Translations under genes and position numbers: made by a program | Notes under the pieces: model-generated | Databases searched by the model: none | What the model was told of the DNA's origin: nothing | Seen by the model: only the letters and a program-made list of their open reading frames with translations | In this document: one piece after another, positions 17,203 through 25,957 of the stretch | How positions within the stretch are numbered: position 1 is the first letter of the stretch | Layout of the letters: each line of letters begins with the position of its first letter | NCBI GenBank assembly: GCA_003225055.1 | Contig: QIAU01000131.1 | Span: forward strand, 1-64,000 | From: Acidobacteriota bacterium | Lineage (GTDB): Bacteria; Acidobacteriota; Terriglobia; Terriglobales; Acidobacteriaceae | Direction: 5' to 3' | DNA length: 64,000 bases

Positions 17203-17270
17203 GAGAGAGAAGAAGGAGAAGAAGGAGAAGAAGGAGAAGAAGGAGAAGAAAGAGAAGGAGGAGGGAGGAG
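17203..17270 (+). repeat. 68-base homopurine tract with GAAGGAGAA units
   Basis: All 68 bases are A or G on the plus strand. The middle contains about four to five tandem GAAGGAGAA units, with degenerate flanks. It starts seven bases after the stop of the ABC ATPase gene. Mirror-like homopurine runs can adopt triplex structure; here it may simply be a slippage product. Confidence 0.85.
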
Positions 17271-17508
17271 CACAACAGTTAGTTAGTGTGCAAGCCTGGT
17301 TGCTGGTCATTGAGCCGATCTGCCAGTGGTCCTCAACCCAGACGGATGCGATTAAGCCCTGCCGCGACTTTACTCCGGCGTTGACGTCTCCCCGACGGGC
17401 AAACAGGTTAAAGTTCTCGGTTCATACCTTTTGGATAGGGAGGTTGACCACGACGGGATGGAGATACACGCTGTGACCAGCATTAGCGAAGATTAAAGCG
17501 ATGAGTCG

Positions 17509-17528
17509 AGACGCGGCTCGCCGCGTCT
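17509..17528. terminator. Hairpin between convergent genes (AGACGCGG stem)
   Basis: AGACGCGG-CTCG-CCGCGTCT is a perfect 8-bp stem with a 4-base loop, placed between the ABC ATPase operon (plus) and nuoB (minus, stop at 17539). A pyrimidine-rich TTCCGTTCTTCTC follows on the plus strand. The same stem recurs at 39621-39640. It could be a bidirectional terminator or a REP-like repeat. Confidence 0.5.
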
Positions 17529-17538
17529 TCCGTTCTTC

Positions 17539-18109
17539 TCAGGACTTGCTGTCCAGGTTCAAAGCCCGCTTGATGGTTCCGCGTTCTTTCTGGATTTTCT
17601 CCTGCAGTAGGTTGATGGCATAAATCAGCTGTTCTGGACGGGGCGGGCATCCTGGCACATAGACGTCCACGGGAATCACCTGGTTCACGCTCTGCACCAG
17701 CGCGTAGTTGTTAAACACGCCACCCGAGGTCGCGCAAGCACCCATGGAAATAACCCACTTCGGCTCCGGCATTTGTTCCCACAATTGCCGGATGACAGGT
17801 GCCATCTTTTGCGACACTCTGCCGGCAATGATGATGAGGTCGGATTGCCGGGGCGACGGCCGGAACACCTCGGCCCCAAACCGCGCGATGTCAAACCGCG
17901 CTGCCCCCATTGACATCATTTCGATCGCGCAACAAGCCAGGCCGAAGGTCATCGGCCAGATGGAGTTCTTCCGCATCCAGTTGACCGCATTGTCGAGTGT
18001 GGTAAGTACCACCCCTTCCGGCGCAGGGTTACCGTAGGTCAACTCCTTGACCACCCTCTTGCCTCTTTCGACCGTGACGTAATTGCCGAAACTGAGTTCG
18101 CGAGCCATC
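17539..18109 (-). CDS. nuoB: NADH-quinone oxidoreductase subunit B
   Basis: The 190-residue protein is read from ATG at 18109 (MARELSFGN); the frame is open to a GTG at 18159. It contains the four cysteines that bind the N2 [4Fe-4S] cluster: the tandem pair in [10 protein letters not shown], one in GACATSGG, and one in [11 protein letters not shown]. NuoB sits in the peripheral arm of respiratory complex I and passes electrons to quinone. The gene is alone: no other nuo gene is adjacent, although a nuoI-like gene lies at 60642-61103. Length is normal. It may be a spare copy, or this genome has a split complex I gene set. Confidence 0.93.
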
Positions 18110-18187
18110 TGATTTATTCTAAATGTCGCTCTCGCAAGATTCCAATCAGCGGTTTTCACCGCCCAGAGCGCCGGGTGCGCGAAGAAG

Positions 18188-19210
18188 CTATAGGTTGAGC
18201 ACGATCTTCCCGAACATCTCGCTGTTCTCCATGTACTCGTGCGCGGCGCGAACGTCTTTCAAGGGGAACGTGCGGTCCACCACCGGTTTCAGCTTGCCGC
18301 TGAAAACATGTTCCAGAACCTCATTCAACTCGCCCATAGTCCCCATATAGGACCCCAGCAGGTTGAACTGCTTGGAATATAGAAAGCGCAAGTCGATTTT
18401 CACGTCCGGCCCGGTGGTGGCCCCGCAGGTGACCAGGGCTCCGCCCGGCTTGAGTGACTTCACGCTCTCGTCCCACGTAGAAGCCCCTACGTGCTCGACC
18501 ACGATGTCCACCCCTTCACGTTTGGTGATCTTCTTCACTTCCTCGCCGATCTTCTGTTTGTAGTGATGGATGACATGATCGGCGCCCAATTCGCGCGCCC
18601 TTTCGATTTTTTTCTCGTTTCCAGCAGTAGCGATCACAGTGGCGTTAAAGAGTTTGGCAATCTGAATGGCGGCGATACCCACACCCGAGTTGGCGCCCAG
18701 CACCAGCACAACGTTCGCGGGACGAATCGAGGCTCGTCCGGTCAGCATATGAAAAGCGGTCAGGAAGACCAAGGGAACGCTGGCCGCCTGGTTGAAACCC
18801 AGGCTGTCTGGGATGGGAATGACATTCACCTCAGGAACCGCCATGAGTTCACAGTTGCCCCCATCCACCAGGTTCCCGAGCACGGTGTACTCCCGGCACA
18901 TGTTCTGGCGACCTGCCGTGCACTGCGCGCAGTGATTGCAGAAATGCATTGGGGCCAGGAGCACGCGTTGTCCCAGCTTGTAGCCGGTCACGTATTCGCC
19001 AACCTCAACAATTTCACCGGCGATGTCGCTGCCGAGAATGTGCGGCAAGGGCGACTTAGTCGTGCCCTTCCGCACCCAGAGATCAAGGTGGTTCATGGCG
19101 CAGGCCTTCACCCGCACCAGCACCTGATCTTTGCGCAATGCCGGATCCGGCACATCTTCGTACTTCAGTACCTCCGGCCCCCCGTACTGATGAATGCGCA
19201 CCGCTTTCAC
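18188..19210 (-). CDS. Zinc-type alcohol dehydrogenase/quinone oxidoreductase (MDR superfamily)
   Basis: The 340-residue protein has the MDR two-domain layout. The structural-zinc lobe is complete: four Cys in [15 protein letters not shown] (about residues 92-106). The catalytic-zinc His of classical ADHs (GHE) is not seen; the segment reads [13 protein letters not shown], and [12 protein letters not shown] resembles the quinone-oxidoreductase branch. The Rossmann motif is [17 protein letters not shown]. It probably reduces alpha,beta-unsaturated carbonyls or quinones with NADPH; the substrate is not predictable. It lies downstream of a DUF4242 gene on the same strand, with nuoB next. Confidence 0.88.
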   Translation of the reverse strand: MKAVRIHQYGGPEVLKYEDVPDPALRKDQVLVRVKACAMNHLDLWVRKGTTKSPLPHILGSDIAGEIVEVGEYVTGYKLGQRVLLAPMHFCNHCAQCTAGRQNMCREYTVLGNLVDGGNCELMAVPEVNVIPIPDSLGFNQAASVPLVFLTAFHMLTGRASIRPANVVLVLGANSGVGIAAIQIAKLFNATVIATAGNEKKIERARELGADHVIHHYKQKIGEEVKKITKREGVDIVVEHVGASTWDESVKSLKPGGALVTCGATTGPDVKIDLRFLYSKQFNLLGSYMGTMGELNEVLEHVFSGKLKPVVDRTFPLKDVRAAHEYMENSEMFGKIVLNL

Positions 19211-19390
19211 GATCGCGCTCCTTACAGAAGATTTTCCCGGAGAGCAGCAACTCCAAAACCTCGGCTGTCGCCTCGAACTGCCGACACAGCACCCGACATA
19301 AACAGCGAGGGATTTTCAAACCTGCTCGGCACCCCAGAAAAAGGGCCCGCACGAGGTTGGGCCTCGGTAAGCTCCAGCTGAGCTCGCGAA

Positions 19391-19657
19391 TTACTTCGGC
19401 GTCAAATCCATGGCCTCGACAATTCTCTTAAACGGAATCTTGGCCGTCTCATTCAGTTCCTTAACCACCTCCGGATTGGCTGCCTCGAAGAAGCACATGC
19501 AGTGCGCCTCGCCGGGCACAAAGGCGCTGCGGATGTAGCGGACCTTCTTGCCTTGGGCAGTCATCTTCTGGCTGAGTTCAATAGCAGCTTTCTGGGCTGC
19601 GGCCAGTTGCTCCATCTTGATTCCAGGCAGATCGCGGTCAACCATGTAGACAGGCAC
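19391..19657 (-). CDS. DUF4242 (SCO4226-like) small protein
   Basis: The 88-residue protein starts at GTG with AGGAGG five bases upstream. MVDRDLPGIKMEQLAAAQKAA, RYIRSAFVPGEAHCMCFFEA and the ending match the DUF4242 family, whose Streptomyces member SCO4226 is a small nickel-binding ferredoxin-fold dimer. Two cysteines in HCMCF and nearby His/Glu residues could be ligands. The true function of the family is unsettled. It is divergent from the xdhC-like gene and upstream of the MDR oxidoreductase. Confidence 0.75.
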   Translation of the reverse strand: MPVYMVDRDLPGIKMEQLAAAQKAAIELSQKMTAQGKKVRYIRSAFVPGEAHCMCFFEAANPEVVKELNETAKIPFKRIVEAMDLTPK

Positions 19658-19782
19658 AGGTACCTCCTCACCCCATGGGGTGCTGGAAGCCTAGTCCCGC
19701 CTAAACGGATTTGCAAGATCCAGCCCCGGCCCGCCCGGCCCGCATTGACTACCCCGGCAAAAACCCCAATAATCAAGCAGGG

Positions 19783-20667
19783 ATGGACATCTACGAGGAA
19801 ATCGTCAAGTTGCGCCAGCAAGCTCGCCGCGGGGCCGTAGCCACCATTGTCAACGTGCGCGGTTCGATCCCATCCTTCAAAACGGCCAAGATGTTGGTGC
19901 GTGACGATGGCTCGATTGTGGGGACCATTGGCGGCGGCTGCGTCGAGGCCGAGGTCTGGCAGGCCGCCCGTGAGGTCATGGAGTCAGAGAAGCCGCGCAA
20001 CCTCACTTTCAACCTGAATCAGGATCCCAAGTACGACACCGGCCTCGTCTGCGGCGGCACCCTCGACATTTTCATCGAGCCGGTCCTTCCTCCAGCGCTA
20101 CTTTACATTTTCGGGGCAGGTCACGTATCGGTAAACCTTTACAAAGTGGCCCAAAACGCTGGTTTTGATGTCATCGTGGTTGACGATCGCGATGCCTACG
20201 CCAACCGGGACCGCTTTCCCCATGCCAACGAGGTCATGGCGGAGGATTTCGATCAGGCTATGGCGCGCCTGACTCCGAATGAATCGTCCTATATCGTGAT
20301 TGTCACCCGCGGTCACCGTGATGACATGCGCGTGCTGCGCTGGGCCGTCCAGACTCGCGCCCGTTATGTAGGCATGATCGGTTCCAAGCGCAAAACGATC
20401 GCGATTTTCAAGGAACTTCAGAGGGAAGGTCTGCCCGCACAGCGGTTCGAGCGCGTCCACGCCCCGGTGGGACTCGACATAGGCGCAGTCACTCCGGAGG
20501 AAATTGCGGTGTCCATCACTGCCGAGTTGATTGCGGTCCGCCGCCATGCCGAGCGCGCTTTGCCGCATATGAGCTGGTTCCTCAGCCATAAACCGCATTC
20601 CGAACCTGGTCCGAGCGCGTCCGACGATGTTGCTTCCCCCGCCGAGACAAGCGGCGAGCAGGAATAA
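19783..20667 (+). CDS. xdhC: XdhC/CoxI family molybdenum-enzyme maturation protein
   Basis: The 294-residue protein starts at the ATG at 19783 (MDIYEEIVKLRQQARR), preferred over the longer frame because the family begins here. The XdhC_CoxI motif is NVRGSIPSFKTAKMLV, with GGGCVEAEVW and GLVCGGTLDIFIEP; a C-terminal Rossmann domain has LYIFGAGHVSVNL and TRGHRDDMRVL and GMIGSKRK. Members bind and hand over molybdenum cofactor, often its sulfurated form, to xanthine-dehydrogenase or CO-dehydrogenase-type enzymes. A MocA-like nucleotidyltransferase gene follows. No molybdenum hydroxylase is encoded in this window. Confidence 0.9.
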   Translation: MDIYEEIVKLRQQARRGAVATIVNVRGSIPSFKTAKMLVRDDGSIVGTIGGGCVEAEVWQAAREVMESEKPRNLTFNLNQDPKYDTGLVCGGTLDIFIEPVLPPALLYIFGAGHVSVNLYKVAQNAGFDVIVVDDRDAYANRDRFPHANEVMAEDFDQAMARLTPNESSYIVIVTRGHRDDMRVLRWAVQTRARYVGMIGSKRKTIAIFKELQREGLPAQRFERVHAPVGLDIGAVTPEEIAVSITAELIAVRRHAERALPHMSWFLSHKPHSEPGPSASDDVASPAETSGEQE

Positions 20668-20784
20668 TCTCGATCTCAGATTCTTGATTTCAGCTTGCAG
20701 ATTTCCCCTTTTTAGAGTCTTCCAATCCAACAATCGACAATCAAAAATCAAAAATTCTGTTCTTCCTTCTGCTATCTTCCCCTC

Positions 20785-21426
20785 ATGAGCCGCTCGCCGA
20801 GCCTGTGCGGGGTAATCCTTGCCGCAGGCCTCTCTACGCGCATGGGCACGGATAAGGCGCTCCTACCCTGGCCTCCGCCGGCTCGCGGCGCAGCAGCAGT
20901 GGGACAAACCTTTTTGTCAGCCGCGATTCGTTCTCTGTCGCTCGACACCGACGCGGTGATCGTCGTCGCGGGAGAGAATGCTCCGCGCCTGGCCCCTGTG
21001 ATCTACGCGCATGGCGCCTACCTGGTGAAAAATCCAGCGCCAGAACGGGGTCAATTCAGCTCCCTGCAAGTAGGATTACAGGAGGTTCTGAACCGCGGAC
21101 GCGATTCGGCAATCGTCACGCTGGTCGATCGCCCCCCCGCGCGACTCACAACCATCGAGAAGCTGCGGCAAGTGTTTTCAGCGGCGCCGATCGAAATCTG
21201 GGCGGTTGTTCCGGAGTACGCGGGCAAGCACGGCCACCCCTATGTGGTAGCTCGGGAGCTGATCGAAGTCTTTCTTAAAGCTCCCTTAACGACCACGGCT
21301 CGCGAGATTGAGCACCAGCATCGCCAGCATATTCGGTATTTCGCGGTTGACGATGCTTTTGTCACGACCAATGTCAACACACCCCAGGAGTATGCCGCCC
21401 TGCAAAGTCAATCGGCCCTGAGCTGA
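20785..21426 (+). CDS. MobA/MocA-like nucleotidyltransferase
   Basis: The 213-residue protein begins with GVILAAGLSTRMGTDKALLPW, the NTP-transferase P-loop of MobA/MocA proteins, and has GQFSSLQVGLQEVL, then LVDRPPARLTTIEKL and AGKHGHPYVVA. These enzymes attach CMP or GMP to molybdopterin. Next to xdhC the MocA role (cytidylyltransfer for xanthine-dehydrogenase-type enzymes) is likely. The usual metal site after the central strand (LVDxP) is present as LVDRP. The 117-base gap after xdhC is A+T-rich with short AATCAAAAATC repeats, so the two genes may or may not be co-transcribed. Confidence 0.85.
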   Translation: MSRSPSLCGVILAAGLSTRMGTDKALLPWPPPARGAAAVGQTFLSAAIRSLSLDTDAVIVVAGENAPRLAPVIYAHGAYLVKNPAPERGQFSSLQVGLQEVLNRGRDSAIVTLVDRPPARLTTIEKLRQVFSAAPIEIWAVVPEYAGKHGHPYVVARELIEVFLKAPLTTTAREIEHQHRQHIRYFAVDDAFVTTNVNTPQEYAALQSQSALS

Positions 21427-21516
21427 AGCAACGAACTGCTGCAATCGGTTACTATTCTGCTTACGGTTTCGCGACCCAGATCGGGTGCGACAACGAATCA
21501 ATTCGGACCGACAACT

Positions 21517-22239
21517 TTGGCTGCTCCTCGTCAGCTTACCCGCCGTTCCTCCGAGTTCATTGACTCGGTACTCAAGCTCAAACCGCGCATCGCAGCCTTC
21601 GATTGCGATGGCACCCTCTGGGCCGGCGACGCCGGGGAGGGCTTCTTCCATTGGGAACTCGATCAGCGTCTGGTCTCCGATGAGATTGCCGCGTGGGCAC
21701 GACGTCGCTATGCGGCTTACCGCGCCGGGCAGGTCGCGGAAGATGACATGTGCGGTGAGATGGTTTCCATGCATCGCGGGTTGAGTGAAAACTTGGTTCA
21801 GGCCGCTGCCAACCGCTACTTCGACGAGAACTTTGTCCGCCAGATCTTCCCTGAGATGCGTGCCCTGGTGCAGAAACTCCAGGAGCAAGGCTCTCTGGTC
21901 TGGGCCGTTTCCTCCACCAACCAATGGATGATCAGGGCCGGAATGCGCTATTTCGGTATCCCGCAGGAGAGGATTCTCGCAGCCGCGGTCGAAGTCCGCG
22001 ACGGCATTATCACCGACCTGCTCACACGCGTGCCCAGTGGCGACGGTAAACCCCAGGCGATTCGCGCGACGGTCTCAGGGCCTTTGGACATCGCTTTTGG
22101 CAATTCCCGGTGGGATATGGCTATGCTCGCGATGGCCCGCCAAGGTTTTGCCATCAATCCCAATCCTGAGCTGGAAACGGTGGCAAGGCAGAATGCCTGG
22201 CCCATCTATTTTCCCGACTTGTTGGCGGACTCAGGGTAA
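21517..22239 (+). CDS. HAD-superfamily hydrolase, phosphoserine-phosphatase-like
   Basis: The 240-residue protein (TTG start) has motif I AAFDCDGTLWAGDAGEGFF with the nucleophile Asp and DxD acid/base, motif II Ser in WAVSSTNQWM, motif III Lys in GDGKPQAI, and motif IV GNSRWDMAML with GN where GD is common. A helical cap lies between motifs I and II. This is the HAD-IB (SerB-like) arrangement; the substrate could be phosphoserine, a phospholipid head group or another small phosphate ester. A strong terminator follows immediately. Confidence 0.82.
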   Translation: MAAPRQLTRRSSEFIDSVLKLKPRIAAFDCDGTLWAGDAGEGFFHWELDQRLVSDEIAAWARRRYAAYRAGQVAEDDMCGEMVSMHRGLSENLVQAAANRYFDENFVRQIFPEMRALVQKLQEQGSLVWAVSSTNQWMIRAGMRYFGIPQERILAAAVEVRDGIITDLLTRVPSGDGKPQAIRATVSGPLDIAFGNSRWDMAMLAMARQGFAINPNPELETVARQNAWPIYFPDLLADSG

Positions 22240-22245
22240 AAAGGG

Positions 22246-22274
22246 AAAGCGCCCCGCTGGAGGTAGGGCGCTTT
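22246..22274 (+). terminator. Rho-independent terminator after HAD gene
   Basis: AAAGCGCCC and GGGCGCTTT form a perfect 9-bp stem around an 11-base loop, starting seven bases after the HAD stop and ending in TTTAATGTTCTT. The A/T ends of the stem would work in both directions. Confidence 0.75.
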
Positions 22275-22472
22275 AATGTTCTTGCTGAGATCCAGGATCT
22301 ACTTGACCCTAAGGGTAAGATATTTCCGCTTACCGACTCCATCGGGTAGTTGCTGTAGGGTTACTGTAGGGTCTTTACCGAGAAGCGCCGTAAAGCCCGG
22401 CCCTTTAGGGCTGGGGATATAAGGCGTGATTTTGCCTTGTCTTAGATTGCTTCATTAGGTATAAACATCAGT

Positions 22473-22874
22473 ATGGCCCTGGAAGGCTACAAATCAAACC
22501 GCAACGTGGTCTATTCAAGCAAGTACCATTGTGTGTGGACACCTAAGTATCGGCGAGCTGTGCTGGTCGGACGAGTCGCTAAACGGTGCGAACAGGTGCT
22601 TAGACAAGTGGCAGACAAATATCGTGCCGAAATCATGGCTCTGGAAATCATGCCCGACCACGTACACGTGCTGGTAGAAGTAGACCCGCAGTTGGGTATC
22701 CATCGCTTGGTTAAGCACCTCAAGGGGGTTTCCTCGCACATCTTGCGGCAGGAATTTCGCACCCTGAAATCACGGTTGCCGACGCTGTGGACGAACAGCT
22801 ATTTCGTGTCCACCGTTGGGGGGGCGCCGCTGGCGGTCATCCAACAATATGTCGAAAAGCAGAAGAACGTATAA
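22473..22874 (+). CDS. tnpA: IS200-like Y1 (HUH) transposase
   Basis: The 133-residue protein has HCVWTPKYRRAVL near the N-terminus, the HUH metal site as MPDHVHVLVEV (about residues 61-71), HLKGVSSHILR, and the nucleophilic Tyr in VIQQYVEKQKNV near the C-terminus. All catalytic residues are present and the length fits TnpA of IS200/IS605, so it may still be active on matching ends. Its 3' end overlaps the 5' end of the tnpB remnant by 26 bases, the arrangement usual for overlapping tnpA-tnpB pairs. Confidence 0.92.
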   Translation: MALEGYKSNRNVVYSSKYHCVWTPKYRRAVLVGRVAKRCEQVLRQVADKYRAEIMALEIMPDHVHVLVEVDPQLGIHRLVKHLKGVSSHILRQEFRTLKSRLPTLWTNSYFVSTVGGAPLAVIQQYVEKQKNV

Positions 22875-23311
22875 ATATCGGCTGTGGCCAAACCGCAAAC
22901 AGCGGGAAGTCTTGTTTTCGAAGCTGGAAGTGTGCCGCCAGTTGTACAACGATGCGCTCGAAGAGCGGCGCGAGGCTTGGAAGTTGTGCCGCACCTGGGT
23001 ATCTTTAACTCCATGCAATCGGCGCAGTTGGCCGCCGGCAAAGCAGCCGACCGTACAAGGCTGAAAGCGCTGGTCGATGGCTGGTGAAAGTGAATGCCCG
23101 TGGCACATGGCAACCATGCCGGTGGGGTCGAGCTGTGCCCAAGCAGTTGTGGGACAGGAAGCACCCTTGTTCGGCTTGCGGTTTGGAGACCATCCGCGAC
23201 CACGCCTCGGCATTGGAGATTTTAAGGCGTGGACTGCGCCTAAGGACCGAAACGCCTGCGCTAGCTGGCGTGGCCCTTGAAGCCCCTAGTTTCTTTAGCT
23301 ACGGGGCGTAA
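22849..23311 (+). pseudogene. tnpB: tnpB remnant (RNA-guided nuclease family), internally deleted and frameshifted
   Basis: Two parts of TnpB survive. The N-terminal piece (22849-22998) reads MSKSRRTYKYRLWPNRKQRE and continues to ALEERREAWKLC, as in TnpB proteins, then runs off frame to a stop at 23064. The C-terminal piece (about 23088-23311, another frame) has VNARGTWQPC, PKQLWDRKHPCSACGLETIR and DHASALEILRRGL: the zinc-ribbon and the last RuvC Asp region. The first CxxC of the ribbon is damaged (QPCRWG). The middle of the protein, with the first two RuvC catalytic residues, is gone. About 460 bases remain of an expected 1.1-1.2 kb. It cannot encode a nuclease, but the 3' part that supplies the guide RNA in active elements is largely still there. 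Confidence 0.85.
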
Positions 23312-23375
23312 GTCACCGACGTTGTTGGGCCAAAAAAAATACCGAGTGCTTTTCGACTTCCTCCGGCGGTGCACC

Positions 23376-25049
23376 ATGCGTCTGGCTGCTGCGATAGCAT
23401 TTAGTGTACTTTTGCCTGTTTCCACTATGTCTGGTCAGGATCGTTCCCACGCCCGCTCCATGGTTGTAACCCCGTTTGGGATCGTGGCGACGACACACGT
23501 GCAAGCCTCGCAGGCCGGAGCTCAGGTCCTGGCGCGAGGTGGTTCCGCCGTTGACGCGGCGATTGCTGCCAATGCCGTTCTGGGCGTCACAGAGCCCATG
23601 ATGAATGGCATGGGCGGTGACTTGTTCGCCATCTACTGGGAGGCCAAGCCGGGCAAGCTTTATGGTCTCAACGCCAGCGGCTGGGCGCCCCAGGGACTCA
23701 CCATTGAGCACATCCAAGCTAAGGGTCTGAGGGAGATGCCCCTTGCAGGAATCGATTCGGTAACAGTTCCCGGCGCCGTGGCCGGCTGGAATGCCTTGCA
23801 CCAGCGTTTCGGCAAGCTGGCCTGGAAAGACCTGTTCCAGCCCGCCATCTTCTACGCGGAAAACGGCTACGCCGTCCCCGAAATCATTCATGGCTATTGG
23901 GAAGGCAGTCGAGAAACGTTGGCCTCCGATCCGGAAAGTCGGCGCGTGTTTCTGCTCAACAGCAAAGTGCCTGCTGTCGGCGAAATCTTCAGAAATCCTG
24001 ATGTCGCCAAAGCGCTCCGTCTGGTTGCGCAAGAGGGCGCCAAGGATTTTTATCGCGGAGAAATTGCGCGGGCCATCCTGCGCACCTCGCAAGCGGCCGG
24101 CGGCACCATGGCGGCATCCGATCTTGCCGAGTTTTCCCCCGAGTGGGTTGAGCCGATCTCAACCACCTACCGGGGCTGGATGATCTACGAACTGCCTCCC
24201 AACGGCCAAGGCATGGCTGCCCTGGAAATGCTCAACCTCATGGAGCTCACGCCGGCCTCGGCAGACGGTCCGCTCAGCGTGCGGGAACTGCACAAGAAAA
24301 TAGAAGCCATGAAGCTGGCCTACGCCGATCTTGCCCGCTACAATGCCGATCCGCGTTTCGCTAAGGTACCACTGAAGGGACTGCTTTCGAAGGATTACGC
24401 CAAAGACCGAGCCAAGTTAATTGATCCAAACCAAGCGAACTGCCAGGAAGCATCCGGCACGCCGCCGATGAGTGACACCACCTATCTCTCGGTTGTCGAT
24501 CGCGACGGCAACATCGTTTCCCTCATCCAGAGTAACTACGAAGGTTTTGGGTCGGGCATCACGGTTCGGGGCATGGGATTTGCGCTACAGGACCGTGCCG
24601 CCCTGTTCTCGCTCGATCCCGCCAGCCCCAACGCGTTGGCACCGCGCAAGCGTCCGTTTCACACCATCATTCCAGCGTTCCTCGAGCGCGGCGACCAGCA
24701 TATTGGTTTCGGAATCATGGGAGGCGCGAACCAACCGCTGGCCCACGCGCAATTCGTCTCCAATGTGGCGGATTACGGCATGAACATTCAGGCTGCGATG
24801 GAAACCGCACGCTTCACCGTGAGCCCGGAGCGTGGCTGCCACATCCGCATCGAGTCGCGAGTGAAATCAGAGGTTCTTGCAACGCTTTCTGCGATGGGCC
24901 ACCAACTGGAACTCCGCGGCGCGTTTTCGACCACCATGGGACGCGGTCAGGCGGTACTGCACGATTCCAAAAACAAAATGAACTACGGCGCCTCCGATGC
25001 GCGAGCCGATGGATCTGCGGAACCGGAACTCCCGCCGGTCAATTGGTAG
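23376..25049 (+). CDS. ggt: Gamma-glutamyltransferase
   Basis: The 557-residue precursor is read from ATG at 23376, which gives a signal peptide (MRLAAAIAFSVLLPVSTMSG); the longer frame runs back into the IS end. Large-subunit motifs are GGSAVDAAIAANAVLGVTEP and GMGGDLFAIYW. The autocleavage Thr starts the small subunit in SDTTYLSVVDRDGNIVS, followed by FGSGITVRGMGF and HTIIPAFLERGD. The enzyme hydrolyses or transfers gamma-glutamyl groups (glutathione and relatives) in the periplasm. The gene directly follows the IS200/IS605 right end, so its own promoter region was disturbed or is supplied by the element. Confidence 0.92.
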   Translation: MRLAAAIAFSVLLPVSTMSGQDRSHARSMVVTPFGIVATTHVQASQAGAQVLARGGSAVDAAIAANAVLGVTEPMMNGMGGDLFAIYWEAKPGKLYGLNASGWAPQGLTIEHIQAKGLREMPLAGIDSVTVPGAVAGWNALHQRFGKLAWKDLFQPAIFYAENGYAVPEIIHGYWEGSRETLASDPESRRVFLLNSKVPAVGEIFRNPDVAKALRLVAQEGAKDFYRGEIARAILRTSQAAGGTMAASDLAEFSPEWVEPISTTYRGWMIYELPPNGQGMAALEMLNLMELTPASADGPLSVRELHKKIEAMKLAYADLARYNADPRFAKVPLKGLLSKDYAKDRAKLIDPNQANCQEASGTPPMSDTTYLSVVDRDGNIVSLIQSNYEGFGSGITVRGMGFALQDRAALFSLDPASPNALAPRKRPFHTIIPAFLERGDQHIGFGIMGGANQPLAHAQFVSNVADYGMNIQAAMETARFTVSPERGCHIRIESRVKSEVLATLSAMGHQLELRGAFSTTMGRGQAVLHDSKNKMNYGASDARADGSAEPELPPVNW

Positions 25050-25059
25050 ATTGGTAGAT

Positions 25060-25212
25060 CTAGCCACGGCGCTTAAAGAACTGCACCGCGCGTTCGTGGG
25101 CTTCGGCCGCTCTCCGGCTGCGAAATGTTCCCAAGTTCCGTCGTCTACCACTGCTAGGATCTTTCTTGCGCGAATAAAGTCGGTACTCCCCGGATTTGAG
25201 CTTGCGAATCAT
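25060..25212 (-). CDS. Small conserved-type protein of unknown function (50 aa)
   Basis: ATG at 25212 is preceded by GGAGGAG at a six-base spacing, which decides this start over the longer frame to 25326. The peptide begins MIRKLKSGEYRLYSRKKD, continues to a Gly-Thr-Phe-Arg-Ser stretch and ends AVQFFKRRG. It is very basic (about one third Arg/Lys). I recall similar short ORFs with the RKLKSGEYRLYSRK start in other bacterial genomes but know no function. A nucleic-acid or ribosome-associated role is possible on charge alone. It is convergent with ggt. Confidence 0.7.
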   Translation of the reverse strand: MIRKLKSGEYRLYSRKKDPSSGRRRNLGTFRSRRAAEAHERAVQFFKRRG

Positions 25213-25957
25213 TTCGAACTCCTCCGCACCGGCATTTAAGATGCCAGCCACCGTGCTGAGGAGGCTCTTGGCCAAACCAACTGAGGTTAAGATCGAACGG
25301 TCTCGAGCGCGCCCAATTTCTCCCATACCGATTCCAGCAGAGTTTCTTTCTGCTTAACTTCCACCCTGGAAGCCATGATGGGCAGCCCGGGATATCTCTG
25401 CTAACAACTCTCCCTGCCGCTCCACGATGATCTCGGTCAGCGGTTCGCGTTCTTCAGGAGTTCAGGGCCAGTTCCGTGGGACGGCAGTCCGCGAAGAGTC
25501 TGGCGTGTCCCAGCGGGAAGTTGCTGGGGAGCCGGGGAAAAATCTTCCCAAAAATAAGAAGCGCCCCAGACCCTAGTTTGAGTCATGGGACGCCCGAACA
25601 GCCCTCCCCCAGAACTGCTCGCCACCCACCCTAAATTCGCGTTCCAGAACTGTAAATTACACTTCCGTGCCATAGGTCTGGCACCAAATGGCTACTCTTG
25701 ACGTGCGGTAAGGCCCGGCCTCCGGCCATGATTCGCTAGACCTTGGTTACCTCGGCAAAACTGCCCGACTTCTGCACTCGGCTGTCGGTTCTGCCCAATC
25801 CAGCGTGCACCCGACTTTTGGCGGTGCTTTTCAGAGGATTAGAACCACGCCCACCTACCCTTTCGGACCCGGCTAGCCGTTACCCCGGTAATCGATGCAG
25901 GGGGATTACCGTTGACTGCTTGCATATCCGCCCTTACAGTCGCCCCCAGGGGGAACT
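25213..25957. other. Long intergenic region without recognised gene (745 bases)
   Basis: Several short frames exist (for example minus 25437-25673) but none has both a ribosome site and plausible protein composition. No tRNA fold is evident. The region includes GGCCCGGCCTCCGGCC-type palindromic sequence near 25710. The right end carries AGGGGGAACT, the ribosome site of the next gene. Confidence 0.5.

Larger units (their letters stand above)
22391..23311 (+). mobile_element. IS200/IS605-family element, decayed
   Basis: The left end carries CCCGGCCC-TTTA-GGGCTGGG (22396-22415), an 8-bp stem with one G-T wobble, typical of the subterminal hairpin recognised by Y1 transposases. The right end has GCCCCTAG (23282) and CTACGGGGC (23299), an imperfect hairpin with one bulged C. 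Between them are an intact tnpA and a much shortened tnpB. No target duplication is expected for this family. Total length is about 0.9 kb instead of the usual 1.7-2.0 kb, because most of tnpB has been deleted. Exact ends cannot be fixed without an empty-site comparison. Confidence 0.8.

Noticed and set aside
17084-17476. Plus-strand ORF rich in Lys-Glu repeats
   Set aside because: It is produced by the homopurine tract and overlaps the ABC ATPase gene; no ribosome site.
22849-23311. Functional TnpB RNA-guided nuclease
   Set aside because: Most of the RuvC domain is deleted and the two ends are in different frames.
25437-25673. Minus-strand 78-codon ORF in the long intergenic gap
   Set aside because: No ribosome site, odd composition and no recognisable motif.
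25679-25692. Sigma-54-like promoter TGGCAC...GGC
   Set aside because: Spacing between the GG and GC elements is one base too short and no gene starts at a suitable distance.
25835-25860. Possible tRNA T-arm (GGATTAGAACCAC, minus strand)
   Set aside because: Arms do not pair and no acceptor, D or anticodon stems are found around it.
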